This document shows positions 15,068-22,716 of a DNA stretch of 64,000 bases, piece after piece. Both the position numbers and the translations under genes were made by a program. Location of the stretch: contig CASFJK010000004.1 of the NCBI GenBank assembly GCA_949295025.1, forward strand, positions 1 to 64,000, read 5' to 3'. Within the stretch, counting starts at the first letter, position 1, and the number at the start of each line of letters is the position of its first letter. Under the pieces are notes generated by a model. It did no database searches, was not told the origin of the DNA, and saw nothing but the letters and a program-made list of their open reading frames with translations. The stretch is from an uncultured Pseudomonadota bacterium (lineage in GTDB: Bacteria > Pseudomonadota > Alphaproteobacteria > RF32 > CAG-239).

Positions 15068-15685
15068 TTATTCAAAACTTTCGATATGTTCGTTGTTTTC
15101 AATATAAGCATTTAAGTATCTATGGATGTTTTGATCCATTTTGGCGTTAAACTCATTGAAGAGTTTTGTTACCATAGAGTTCCAATATTGCTCTTTTTCG
15201 GCAATGTCGGTATCTGCCGGAATAATCAGTTCACGCCAAGCTATTACTTCAGTTTCGGCTTTTGACAAGCTTTGGGTATCTGTAATGCGGATTACAACGT
15301 CTAAGTTGGCGCGATATTTAATACGATCCTTTGTAAACATTTCTTGAGCTTTTTCAATTTCTTCTGTGACGCTGGCATCTTTAATGATAACAGTGGCGAT
15401 TTTGTCGCTGCTATAATCAACGGCTTTTAAGCGGTCACGAGCCCATGTTTTGGCTGTTTTCTCAATTGAAATCGGGAAAAGATGCTCTACATTCGGACGT
15501 GTAAAAGAAGGTGTAAATTCAGAATTGATATCGATTTGTTTTACTTTCAAATCAATCGGTTCCAAATTGGTAAAGCGAGGCATGCGATAGTTATCCGGTT
15601 CTTCTTCCACTGGTTTGAAAGCAGCGCAAGATGATACCAATGAAACAATCAGCATAATAGGTAAAATTCGTTTTAACATTTTCAT
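15068..15685 (-). CDS. Predicted lipoprotein, unknown
   Basis: 205 residues. The signal peptide ends in the lipobox LVSSC (Cys20), predicting lipid anchoring, followed by a short acidic linker. The mature part has SIEKTAKTWARDRLKAVD, then VIIKDASVTEEIEKAQ and VVIRITDTQSLSKAETEVIAW, reading as a small alpha/beta domain, and a helical C terminus. Similar lipoproteins are common in alphaproteobacteria, but no named family was identified. It is convergent with apaG and downstream of hslO, with which it may be cotranscribed (70-base gap). Confidence 0.7.
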   Translation of the reverse strand: MKMLKRILPIMLIVSLVSSCAAFKPVEEEPDNYRMPRFTNLEPIDLKVKQIDINSEFTPSFTRPNVEHLFPISIEKTAKTWARDRLKAVDYSSDKIATVIIKDASVTEEIEKAQEMFTKDRIKYRANLDVVIRITDTQSLSKAETEVIAWRELIIPADTDIAEKEQYWNSMVTKLFNEFNAKMDQNIHRYLNAYIENNEHIESFE

Positions 15686-15755
15686 TTTTTTAATCCATAA
15701 AATTGATATTTCTGTACTTACAATATGATTTATAAATTAAAATGTCGTTAACAAT

Positions 15756-16670
15756 TTATTGAGCCAAAATTTCACCTTTATCAAAGACGTATTTTTCTCC
15801 GCAGAAATGACATTCAGCGGTGATTTTTCCGTTTTCAGCTAAATGTTCAATTTCTTCTTTATCAAAAGAACGTAAGGTCTTGAGTAGCTTTTCACGACTG
15901 CAGCGGCAACCAAATTTATAATCGGTACTTTTTGTGATAGCGAAATTGTTATCGTGGTACAAACGATGTAAAATTTCTTCTGCACTTAAGTCAGCATTGA
16001 AAATTTCATCAGCTGTTAATGAATGTAAAAAGATTTGGGCTTGGTTCCAAGCATCTTTAGCAGCATCTTCATCCAAGACTTCTTTTCCACCTTTACTCGG
16101 CATTTTTTGAATCATAATACCGGCCGCACTCCAGCTTTTTGATTCACCATGTGGTGGTAAAATAAACAATTGCAATGCAGTGTCAATTTGCTCTGATTGT
16201 TTGAAATATCTTAATGCACATTCAGTCAAATTCTTGCCTTGCAAATCCACAATGCCTTGATATAGTTGAGTATCCGGTCCTTGATCAACAGTGAAAGCTA
16301 AATGTCCTTCGCCCATCAGGTGCGGTGCGGGTTCAATTTCGCCGCTCATTTTTCTTAAAGCTTGCGATTTTTTTAAGTGCTCTTCATCAAATTTGGCGCA
16401 AGCACGCATGGTGCCATCGGATTTAACATCAACAGCTACCATTGAAACAGGGCCGTTGCTTTCTGTTTGTAAAGTAAATAAACCATCATATTTGATTGAG
16501 CTGGCCAAAATGGCGGCTAAAACAGAGCTCTCTGCGATTACTGCTGAAACAGGTAATGGATACTCGTGTTTTTGCAAAATGGTATCAATGACCTTGTTTA
16601 ATCTGACTAAACGACCACGAAAAGCTCCATTTTCAATGTGAAATGAAGTGCAAGAATCAAAATTGTTCAA
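15756..16670 (-). CDS. hslO: Redox-regulated chaperone Hsp33
   Basis: 304 residues. Hsp33 is a holdase switched on when oxidative unfolding releases its zinc. The zinc ligands are all visible: FGCRCS (CxC, near residue 254) and ECHFCGE (CxxC, near residue 287). The N-terminal domain starts with a CTSFHIENGAFRGRLVRL segment and carries ESNGPVSMVAVDVKSDGTMRA, as in the family. It is divergently placed from recX. Confidence 0.95.
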   Translation of the reverse strand: MNNFDSCTSFHIENGAFRGRLVRLNKVIDTILQKHEYPLPVSAVIAESSVLAAILASSIKYDGLFTLQTESNGPVSMVAVDVKSDGTMRACAKFDEEHLKKSQALRKMSGEIEPAPHLMGEGHLAFTVDQGPDTQLYQGIVDLQGKNLTECALRYFKQSEQIDTALQLFILPPHGESKSWSAAGIMIQKMPSKGGKEVLDEDAAKDAWNQAQIFLHSLTADEIFNADLSAEEILHRLYHDNNFAITKSTDYKFGCRCSREKLLKTLRSFDKEEIEHLAENGKITAECHFCGEKYVFDKGEILAQ

Positions 16671-16746
16671 AATTTTTCCCCTTATTTAGTGAATTTTTAG
16701 ATTTATTATTGTCTAATATGTAGTGATTTTTTTAGGAGTTTGCAAG

Positions 16747-17292
16747 TTGTTTGATACGCAAGAAAAAACATTGAAGAAAAAAGTTTTGAAAAAAATTACG
16801 CCGCAACGTTTGAAGAATATTGCACTCTATTACCTCAAACGCTATGAGACATCGGTTGCAAATTTGCGTCAGGTTTTGCAAAAACGCGTGAATGACTATG
16901 CTTATCAAAATAAAAAATTTGATAAAAAAGAAGCCTATGCTTGGATTGAAGAGATTATTGCCGATTTTTGCCGCTTTAATTATGTGAATGATGAGCGTTT
17001 TACTGAGCTCAAAATTAAAGATTATCAATCTATGGGAAAGTCTGTGCGCTATATTAAAAATAAACTCAGAGAAAAAGGCGTGGAAGAAGAAATAGTGAAC
17101 CGCTTACTTGATGAACAAGAGTATGATGAGTTGGAAGCTGCTCTTAAGTTTGCTAAGAAAAAACGAATCGGACGTTTTCGCGCTGCTGATAAGCAAGCCG
17201 AATATAAACAAAAAGATATGGCGGCTTTGGCTCGTGCCGGCTTTTCTTATGATATTGTTTGTGAAGTTTGCCAAGCAGAAGCAGATTTTTAA
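16747..17292 (+). CDS. recX: Regulatory protein RecX
   Basis: 181 residues. RecX binds RecA filaments and limits recombinase activity. Three-helix RecX repeats are recognisable: ALYYLKRYETSVANLRQVL, then a FCRFNYVNDERFTELKIKDY block and SVRYIKNKLREKGVEEEIV; the C-terminal repeat is ALARAGFSYDIVCEV. The TTG at 16747 was chosen because AGGAG (16734-16738) sits eight bases before it; the frame opens upstream at a GTG (16723) that has no such site. The end overlaps truA, on the opposite strand, by four bases. Confidence 0.88.
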   Translation: MFDTQEKTLKKKVLKKITPQRLKNIALYYLKRYETSVANLRQVLQKRVNDYAYQNKKFDKKEAYAWIEEIIADFCRFNYVNDERFTELKIKDYQSMGKSVRYIKNKLREKGVEEEIVNRLLDEQEYDELEAALKFAKKKRIGRFRAADKQAEYKQKDMAALARAGFSYDIVCEVCQAEADF

Positions 17293-18095
17293 TATTCTAC
17301 TTTGCTTAAATATAAGCCACAAGCCGGAGCATTGGGACCGGATTTTCTTCTGTCTTTTGCTTCCAAAATGGTTTTAACATCTTCTGGCTTAATTTGATGA
17401 TTGCCAACCATTTTTAATGTGCCAACCATGTTTCTGACTTGATGATGCAAAAATGATTTTGCTTCAACGATAAAATTAATTTCATCGCCAATTTGCACAA
17501 TGTCCAATTTATCCAGTGTCTTAATCGGAGATTTTGCTTGGCAGGCTGCGGCACGAAAAGAAGTGAAATCATGCTGACCGAGCAAATATTTTGCGCCTTC
17601 ACGCATTTTTTCTACATCTAAAGGATATGGAACCCACCAAACACGATTTTTTTGCAGAGCAGGGAAGGAACGTCGGTTTAAAATCTTATAAATATAGCCT
17701 CTGCCTTTGGCGGAAAAACGAGCATTAAAATCATCCGATACTTTCTCTACTTTTAAGACACTCATAGCTATATCTTGACTGCGAAGATGATGATTCAAGC
17801 CTTGCAACATTCTAAATTCATCAATATCTCTATCCAAGTCAAAATGAGCAACCTGACACAAAGCGTGCACACCGGCATCGGTTCTGCCTGCGCATTGAAC
17901 GGTAATTTGCGGTTCTTTACCGTAAATGGTAAAAGGATTATAGACATTACCTTTTTCATCGGCTGAAACTTTTTCAACCCCCGTAAAGCAAGCGATTGCC
18001 GTTTCCAGATACTCTTGAGCGCTGGGGCCGTCCAGTTGTCTTTGCCAACCTAGCAAATTAGTGCCATCGTATTCTAAAGTTAGTTTGTAACGCAT
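17289..18095 (-). CDS. truA: tRNA pseudouridine(38-40) synthase
   Basis: 268 residues. TruA isomerises uridines 38-40 in the tRNA anticodon arm. The catalytic motif CAGRTDAGVHAL (Asp of RTDAGVH) lies near residue 75, after the opening YKLTLEYDGTNLLGWQRQ. The SFLHHQVRNMVGTL segment near the C terminus is also a TruA signature. It is convergent with recX, overlapping its stop. The palindromic repeat (18107-18228) lies just upstream of its start. Confidence 0.96.
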   Translation of the reverse strand: MRYKLTLEYDGTNLLGWQRQLDGPSAQEYLETAIACFTGVEKVSADEKGNVYNPFTIYGKEPQITVQCAGRTDAGVHALCQVAHFDLDRDIDEFRMLQGLNHHLRSQDIAMSVLKVEKVSDDFNARFSAKGRGYIYKILNRRSFPALQKNRVWWVPYPLDVEKMREGAKYLLGQHDFTSFRAAACQAKSPIKTLDKLDIVQIGDEINFIVEAKSFLHHQVRNMVGTLKMVGNHQIKPEDVKTILEAKDRRKSGPNAPACGLYLSKVEY

Positions 18096-18106
18096 ATCTT
18101 TCTTAA

Positions 18107-18228
18107 AACTCGTATAATGGGCGATTAGTGCGTTGCCATCGGGTAAAAAGTGTCCTCATGTACTTCTTTGTACACTCCGGTACTTTTTCCCTCGGTGCCT
18201 ACTATTCGCTTCATTCTCCGAGTTTTTC
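18107..18228 (+). repeat. Palindromic repeat element, copy A
   Basis: It begins CTCGTATAATGGGCGATTAGTGC and ends TTCATTCTCCGAGTTTTTCC, both shared with the copies at 42.2-42.5 kb. The core is a hairpin with TGTAC-TTCTTT-GTACA at the apex (18159-18174) and outer arms GGGTAAAAAGT/ACTTTTTCCC (18141-18191). One frame is open through the element and resembles the same frame of copy B (YNGRLV..., MYFFVHS, HSPSF). It lies in the 226-base gap between truA and the oxidoreductase gene. Confidence 0.75.
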
Positions 18229-18257
18229 CTTTTGTTTGTAAATAGTTGTGTCTCCAC

Positions 18258-18290
18258 CAAAAAAGGGGGATAAAACTTATCCCCCTTTTT
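18258..18290. terminator. Terminator downstream of the Gfo/Idh gene
   Basis: AAAAAAGGGGGAT-AAAACTT-ATCCCCCTTTTT forms an 11-base or longer stem with an A-run on one side and a T-run on the other. It serves the minus-strand oxidoreductase gene. Confidence 0.85.
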
Positions 18291-18321
18291 ATTATAAAAC
18301 TTTGCTTTTGGCAATTGTTTA

Positions 18322-19344
18322 TTATGCGGCTTTGACCATATTTTCTTGTTTTTCTTCTTCTTGCCACAAGCCCAATTTCTTTTGAACAGTCCAGATAACA
18401 CGCAAAGCTTCCAAAGCATTTTGTCCGGTAATTCTCGGTGTTTCTTTGCCGTTGACGCAGTTGATGAAGTGAGTCAACTCTGCAGTCAAAGGTTGATTGG
18501 TTGGAATGAACAATTGTTCAACACTGCCTTTCAAACCATAGTTCATCCAATCAGGAATGCTTTCTTGATTAACATATGGCATACGACCTTGAGAATGAAC
18601 GTTAATGCTTTGATTGATGAAGTCCATATCAATATAGTTGGTATCGGTTGTAACCGTTAAGGTACGAACACGAGCTTGAGTGATACGGCTAGCTGTGATG
18701 TTGGCTGTTACACCATTTTCAAAAGTCAACAAAGCTGTGATATAATCTTTGCCTTCCGGATGATCAGGAGTGGTAACAGCAGATGCTTGAATGTTTTTAA
18801 TAGGAGATTGTACCAAGGATAAAATGATTTCTGCATCGTGAATCATCAAGTCCATAGAAACATCTACGTCAGTAATACGACCGCTGGCAGCAGACATACG
18901 TTGTGCTGTTAACGAACGAATCTTTGTGGTGTCGTGCAAAATTTTGTGCATTTGCTCAACAGCAGGATTGAATTGTTCAATATGACCAACAAGCAAGGTA
19001 ACATTATTTTTGGCGGCAGCATCAATCAAACGTTTGCAACCTTCTTCAGTGGTAGCAAGCGGTTTTTCCATCATGCAGTGAATGCCGCGGTTTAAGAAAA
19101 ATTCACCAACATCGGCATGGGTTACAGAGGTGGTTACGACGCTAACAGCATCAACGTTAGCGGCAACTTCTTCCAAGGATGAAAAAGCTTTGATACCGAA
19201 CATCTCGGCAGCTTTCTCTCTGGCTTCCGGAAAAATGTCATATACACCAACCAGTTCTACACCTTGTAAATTTTTGTATGTTTTAAGATGGTTTTTGCCC
19301 ATCATGCCGGCGCCAATGACGGCGACTTTAACTGTGTTTGTCAT
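18322..19344 (-). CDS. Gfo/Idh/MocA family oxidoreductase
   Basis: 340 residues. The N-terminal Rossmann NAD(P)-binding motif VAVIGAGMMGKNH (residues 7-19) and the family's catalytic MEKPLATTEEGC (Lys near 98) are present. The C-terminal alpha/beta domain carries the substrate site (DVSMDLMIHDAEII, near residue 162). The family oxidises or reduces sugars, inositols and related compounds, including UDP-sugar precursors. No neighbour fixes the substrate. Possible roles include surface-sugar synthesis (WlbA type), unproven. Confidence 0.9.
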   Translation of the reverse strand: MTNTVKVAVIGAGMMGKNHLKTYKNLQGVELVGVYDIFPEAREKAAEMFGIKAFSSLEEVAANVDAVSVVTTSVTHADVGEFFLNRGIHCMMEKPLATTEEGCKRLIDAAAKNNVTLLVGHIEQFNPAVEQMHKILHDTTKIRSLTAQRMSAASGRITDVDVSMDLMIHDAEIILSLVQSPIKNIQASAVTTPDHPEGKDYITALLTFENGVTANITASRITQARVRTLTVTTDTNYIDMDFINQSINVHSQGRMPYVNQESIPDWMNYGLKGSVEQLFIPTNQPLTAELTHFINCVNGKETPRITGQNALEALRVIWTVQKKLGLWQEEEKQENMVKAA

Positions 19345-19426
19345 GAGTTTTTATTCCTTAAATTTAAGTTTGCTGATTTATTTAGTTTACTATTAGCAAA
19401 AGTTTTGATAAAAATCTTTTAAATTC

Positions 19427-19455
19427 TTGTTACATATTGTTACATATTTGTTACA
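19427..19455 (+). promoter_or_regulatory. Three helically phased direct repeats (operator-like)
   Basis: TTGTTACATA at 19427-19436, TTGTTACATA at 19437-19446 and TTTGTTACA at 19447-19455: three tandem copies with 10- and 11-base spacing, so all lie on one face of the helix. They end 15 bases before the ATG of the lipoprotein gene and probably bind a regulator. No second array was noticed in the window. Confidence 0.6.
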
Positions 19456-19470
19456 GTGAAAGCTCGTGCC

Positions 19471-21258
19471 ATGAAAAATGTATTTTATTCAATTTTTTCC
19501 TTTTTATTGCTTGGGGTTCTTGCGGCTTGCTCTTCTTCTAAAATGGAGCAAAAGCCTAAGACTGTGGCTGAAAAAGCAGAAGTTTTGGATATTGAACCCA
19601 TCAAAGGAAGATTGAATGTTTATACCTCAATGGCTCGCGCAGCAAAATATAATATAACGCTAGCTAATCGAAATCTTTATAAAGCAGTGGTAACAGACAC
19701 GGCCAGAAAAACTACAGACCAGATTATTGCTTCGCTGACAGATGTGAAAAGCAATGGTAAACATCCTTTTTATGAAGCATCCAGAAACTTAGATTTTGCC
19801 ATTGTTTATGCGGCTTCTCATTTAACATCAAACAACCAATATATTCAGTCTTACATATATCAAAAAACAGCCCAACAATTGGCTTTGGCAACTATTAAAG
19901 CGCATCAAGATACGCTTTTTGCGCAACGTAAAATTAAAGAACTTGATCGCCGAATCGCAACTCAAGAAAGAAATGTAAAATCATTGGATGCAAAATTGGC
20001 ACGTAAAGGAAGTTTGTCTCCCGATGATTTGGAATACAAAAAAACATTGGAAGTTTCTATAAACAAAATGCAGCAACTTAAAAGTTTTCTTGCTGCCTAT
20101 GTCACTGATTTTGCATCTTTAGTAAAAGCTGATAGTAAGGACTTGCATTTGCAAGGGAAAAATTTTTATGAGCTGCAAGATTTTGATCAAAGAAATAAAA
20201 TGGAAACTTTTCAAAATACGGCTTTAGATAATCGTTCAGAATTTGATTTGTCTCGTAGAGAAATTTATGGTTTTAATCCGCGCGATGCGCAAAAAAATGC
20301 CATTGTTTTATATCCAGAAACAAAACGTTTAACTGTTAACGGGGTGGATGATAACACGCAACTATACAAAGAGCGTTTGGAAAGCAAGGCTCAGCATGTG
20401 GCAAAAAATTTACTTGAAAGTGTTAATGTCTATTTGGCAGAAAAAAATTTAGAACAAAAGAGTTTATATTTAAGAGATGCCTTTAAGCAACTAGGTGTGG
20501 CAATCATGGTTCAAATTGAACTTGATTATGCCATGGTGCAAGCGGCCGATGAGGATTATGTTCTTGCTTCCGGCAAAACAGCGCAATTGCGTGATGAAAT
20601 CAGACAAGAAGAACGCAGAAAAAATCTTTCTGACAAAGAGATTAATGCCTTGATTGACAAACGTTTGCAGTTTGATGAATTGGAGTGGCAGCAAACTCAA
20701 ATTTCTTCAGAAAGAGCAATGGCTTTGCGAGCATTGTATTTTCATGCCGGATTATCACCATTTTCTGAAAACTTGTTAAAAGAAAAAATTGTTCCGATTG
20801 AAACGGCTCTGAAAAAAGCATTTAATCAAGATATGATAGAGATGCTTTCTAAGGCCGATAATCATGCTCAAGAGCTTCGTAAAACAGGAAATACTTGGGC
20901 AAAAGATGATAATTGGCTTGAAGTTTTAATCGACCAAGGCGGTAAAAAAGAAAACAAACCAATAGTCCTTCCCGAAAAGCCTATGGGGAATTTTGATCCT
21001 TATTATGGCGAAGTCTATGATAAAATGTCTGTAATGCAGTTGGGTTCATATCGTAAAAAAGAGAATGCTGAGATTGAATGGCAGATGCTGAAAGAAATTT
21101 ATCCTGAATTTTCATTAGTAAAGCCCAAGATTGAAAGCGGCATGCAGAACGGAAAGATGTTATATCGTTTGATTGTAAAATCTCAAAACGGTGGATGGCT
21201 CAATCTTTGCAACAAATTGAGAGCAGATAAAGTAGAGTGTATTTTGCGACAAAAATAA
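19471..21258 (+). CDS. TolC-like lipoprotein with C-terminal SPOR domain (putative)
   Basis: 595 residues from the ATG at 19471 (a GTG five codons earlier lies on the phased repeats). A lipoprotein signal with lipobox LAAC is followed by long amphipathic helices. These include a coiled-coil stretch rich in Lys/Glu (about residues 135-195) and another (about 365-420), with an ALDNRSEFDLSRREI segment like the 'RPEL' helix of TolC proteins. The last ~80 residues (MSVMQLGSYRKKENAEIEW ... LYRLIVKS) look like a SPOR domain, which binds denuded septal peptidoglycan. Membership of the TolC family is inferred from pattern only. First gene of a three-gene unit. Confidence 0.6.
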   Translation: MKNVFYSIFSFLLLGVLAACSSSKMEQKPKTVAEKAEVLDIEPIKGRLNVYTSMARAAKYNITLANRNLYKAVVTDTARKTTDQIIASLTDVKSNGKHPFYEASRNLDFAIVYAASHLTSNNQYIQSYIYQKTAQQLALATIKAHQDTLFAQRKIKELDRRIATQERNVKSLDAKLARKGSLSPDDLEYKKTLEVSINKMQQLKSFLAAYVTDFASLVKADSKDLHLQGKNFYELQDFDQRNKMETFQNTALDNRSEFDLSRREIYGFNPRDAQKNAIVLYPETKRLTVNGVDDNTQLYKERLESKAQHVAKNLLESVNVYLAEKNLEQKSLYLRDAFKQLGVAIMVQIELDYAMVQAADEDYVLASGKTAQLRDEIRQEERRKNLSDKEINALIDKRLQFDELEWQQTQISSERAMALRALYFHAGLSPFSENLLKEKIVPIETALKKAFNQDMIEMLSKADNHAQELRKTGNTWAKDDNWLEVLIDQGGKKENKPIVLPEKPMGNFDPYYGEVYDKMSVMQLGSYRKKENAEIEWQMLKEIYPEFSLVKPKIESGMQNGKMLYRLIVKSQNGGWLNLCNKLRADKVECILRQK

Positions 21259-21334
21259 TGTTAAAAATGTTGTCAAAATAAGGAAAATATTTTATCATTG
21301 TCTAGATTTGGTTAGTTGCAGAAAGTGTTACTAG

Positions 21335-22702
21335 ATGTCCGATTTTAAGAATAAGTTTTCGATACCGCCGCGTAAAGATAAGCAAAGCGATGGAAATGTG
21401 TTCGATTTTTCTTCGTCAGGTCAGGCATATCCCCCGAAGAAAGTCAATGATACTGCATTGACTTATTCTTGGCATGCGGTTTCAAATCAAGAAAATTTTC
21501 CGCAAGATACAGCAGAAGAAGATACTACTACTGCTTTGCAAAAGAAACTAGAAGAAGATAAAAAACGTGTTGCTCACCAACAAAAAAACGAAGGTTTACG
21601 CCCATCTCAAATTTCAATGGCTGAAATTGCCGTTGAGAAGAAGATGTTTAAAATTCCCGAAAATGTGAGTACCGGTGCAGGAAAAGAGTATGGCGGACAG
21701 GTTTTAGCCGAGCAAAATTTTTCAAAAGCAGATTTAACAAATGCTAATTTTTCTGCTACAGATTTGACCGGAGCTGATTTTTCCGGTGCAATATTGCGTG
21801 GTGCCGATTTTTCCGGCGCTAATATGACAGATGTCAATTTGTCTCAAGCAGATTTGAGCGGAGCCGTGCTTTCCGGCGCTAATTTATTGCGCGCTAATTT
21901 TACCGGAGCAAAACTTAATGGCGTGGTTTTAACCGAAGCCAATTTGGAAGAAGCCATTTTGCTCGGAGTTGAAATTGATGAGCTCGGCATTGAAGAGTTG
22001 CAAGCATTGATTGAGTATATGGCAGTTTATTTTCCGCATAAACTGAATTTAACAAAATTAAACTTAACTTTATTGGATTTATCTAAAATTGACTTAACAA
22101 AAGTAAGCTTGCGTGGTGTTGATTTTACCGGATGCTCTATGAAAGGTGTTAAAATTTGGGAGCTTGATTTGAGTGAATGTATTATTTCTCCGGCTCAGAT
22201 TGCCGAAGCTCTCGGACATCCGCCTTCCCCTCAAGAACTGGCTAAACTTTTAGCTCCGAAAACTCCTCAGAAAAAGAAAAATAACGGTATTGATTTGCAC
22301 GATTTGTTTTATGACAATGGCAAAGAATTTGGCGTTTGGGATGTTACTAAAGAAAAAGGTTTGGATATTGGAAAATTAGTCGAATCGGGAATGAAACTGT
22401 TTCGTAAATCGGCAGGAAAACCCAAACCTCCTTTGGAAGGTGAAGAGATTGTTGCCCAAATTAAAGAAGAAAAATTGCGTCAGAATGAAGATAAAGCTCG
22501 CAATGAGGAATTAAAAGAGCGAATTATGCAACGCAAAGAAGAAGAACGTAAAAAATTGGCAGCAAAGAAACATGAATTTCAAAACGAAGTGAGTAAGGAA
22601 AAGGAACAAAAACACCAAAATGTTTCTGAAAATGTTGCAGAAAAGCCTAAGAAAAATATTGAAATAGACCGTTTTATGAATCGGGACAGAGGTCGTGATT
22701 AG
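21335..22702 (+). CDS. Pentapeptide-repeat protein with coiled-coil tail
   Basis: 455 residues. A polar N terminus (1-120) leads to a right-handed beta-helix of A(D/N)LxX pentapeptides, about residues 127-215 (for example GADFSGAILRGADFSGANMT). A helical interruption (216-235) is followed by a second repeat block (236-283, LNLTKLNLTLLDLSKIDLTK). The C-terminal third (about 375-440) is a charged coiled coil rich in K, E and R. There is no signal peptide, so it is cytosolic. It lies 76 bases after the SPOR lipoprotein and 14 bases before the ATPase gene. The role is unknown; scaffold or adaptor is a guess. Confidence 0.85.
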   Translation: MSDFKNKFSIPPRKDKQSDGNVFDFSSSGQAYPPKKVNDTALTYSWHAVSNQENFPQDTAEEDTTTALQKKLEEDKKRVAHQQKNEGLRPSQISMAEIAVEKKMFKIPENVSTGAGKEYGGQVLAEQNFSKADLTNANFSATDLTGADFSGAILRGADFSGANMTDVNLSQADLSGAVLSGANLLRANFTGAKLNGVVLTEANLEEAILLGVEIDELGIEELQALIEYMAVYFPHKLNLTKLNLTLLDLSKIDLTKVSLRGVDFTGCSMKGVKIWELDLSECIISPAQIAEALGHPPSPQELAKLLAPKTPQKKKNNGIDLHDLFYDNGKEFGVWDVTKEKGLDIGKLVESGMKLFRKSAGKPKPPLEGEEIVAQIKEEKLRQNEDKARNEELKERIMQRKEEERKKLAAKKHEFQNEVSKEKEQKHQNVSENVAEKPKKNIEIDRFMNRDRGRD

Positions 22703-22716
22703 GAGGAAAAACGGCG

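Noticed and set aside
18125-18419. Two minus-strand frames of about 80 codons between the oxidoreductase and truA genes
   Set aside because: They overlap the terminator, the palindromic repeat and the 3' end of the oxidoreductase gene, and look like chance lysine-rich frames.
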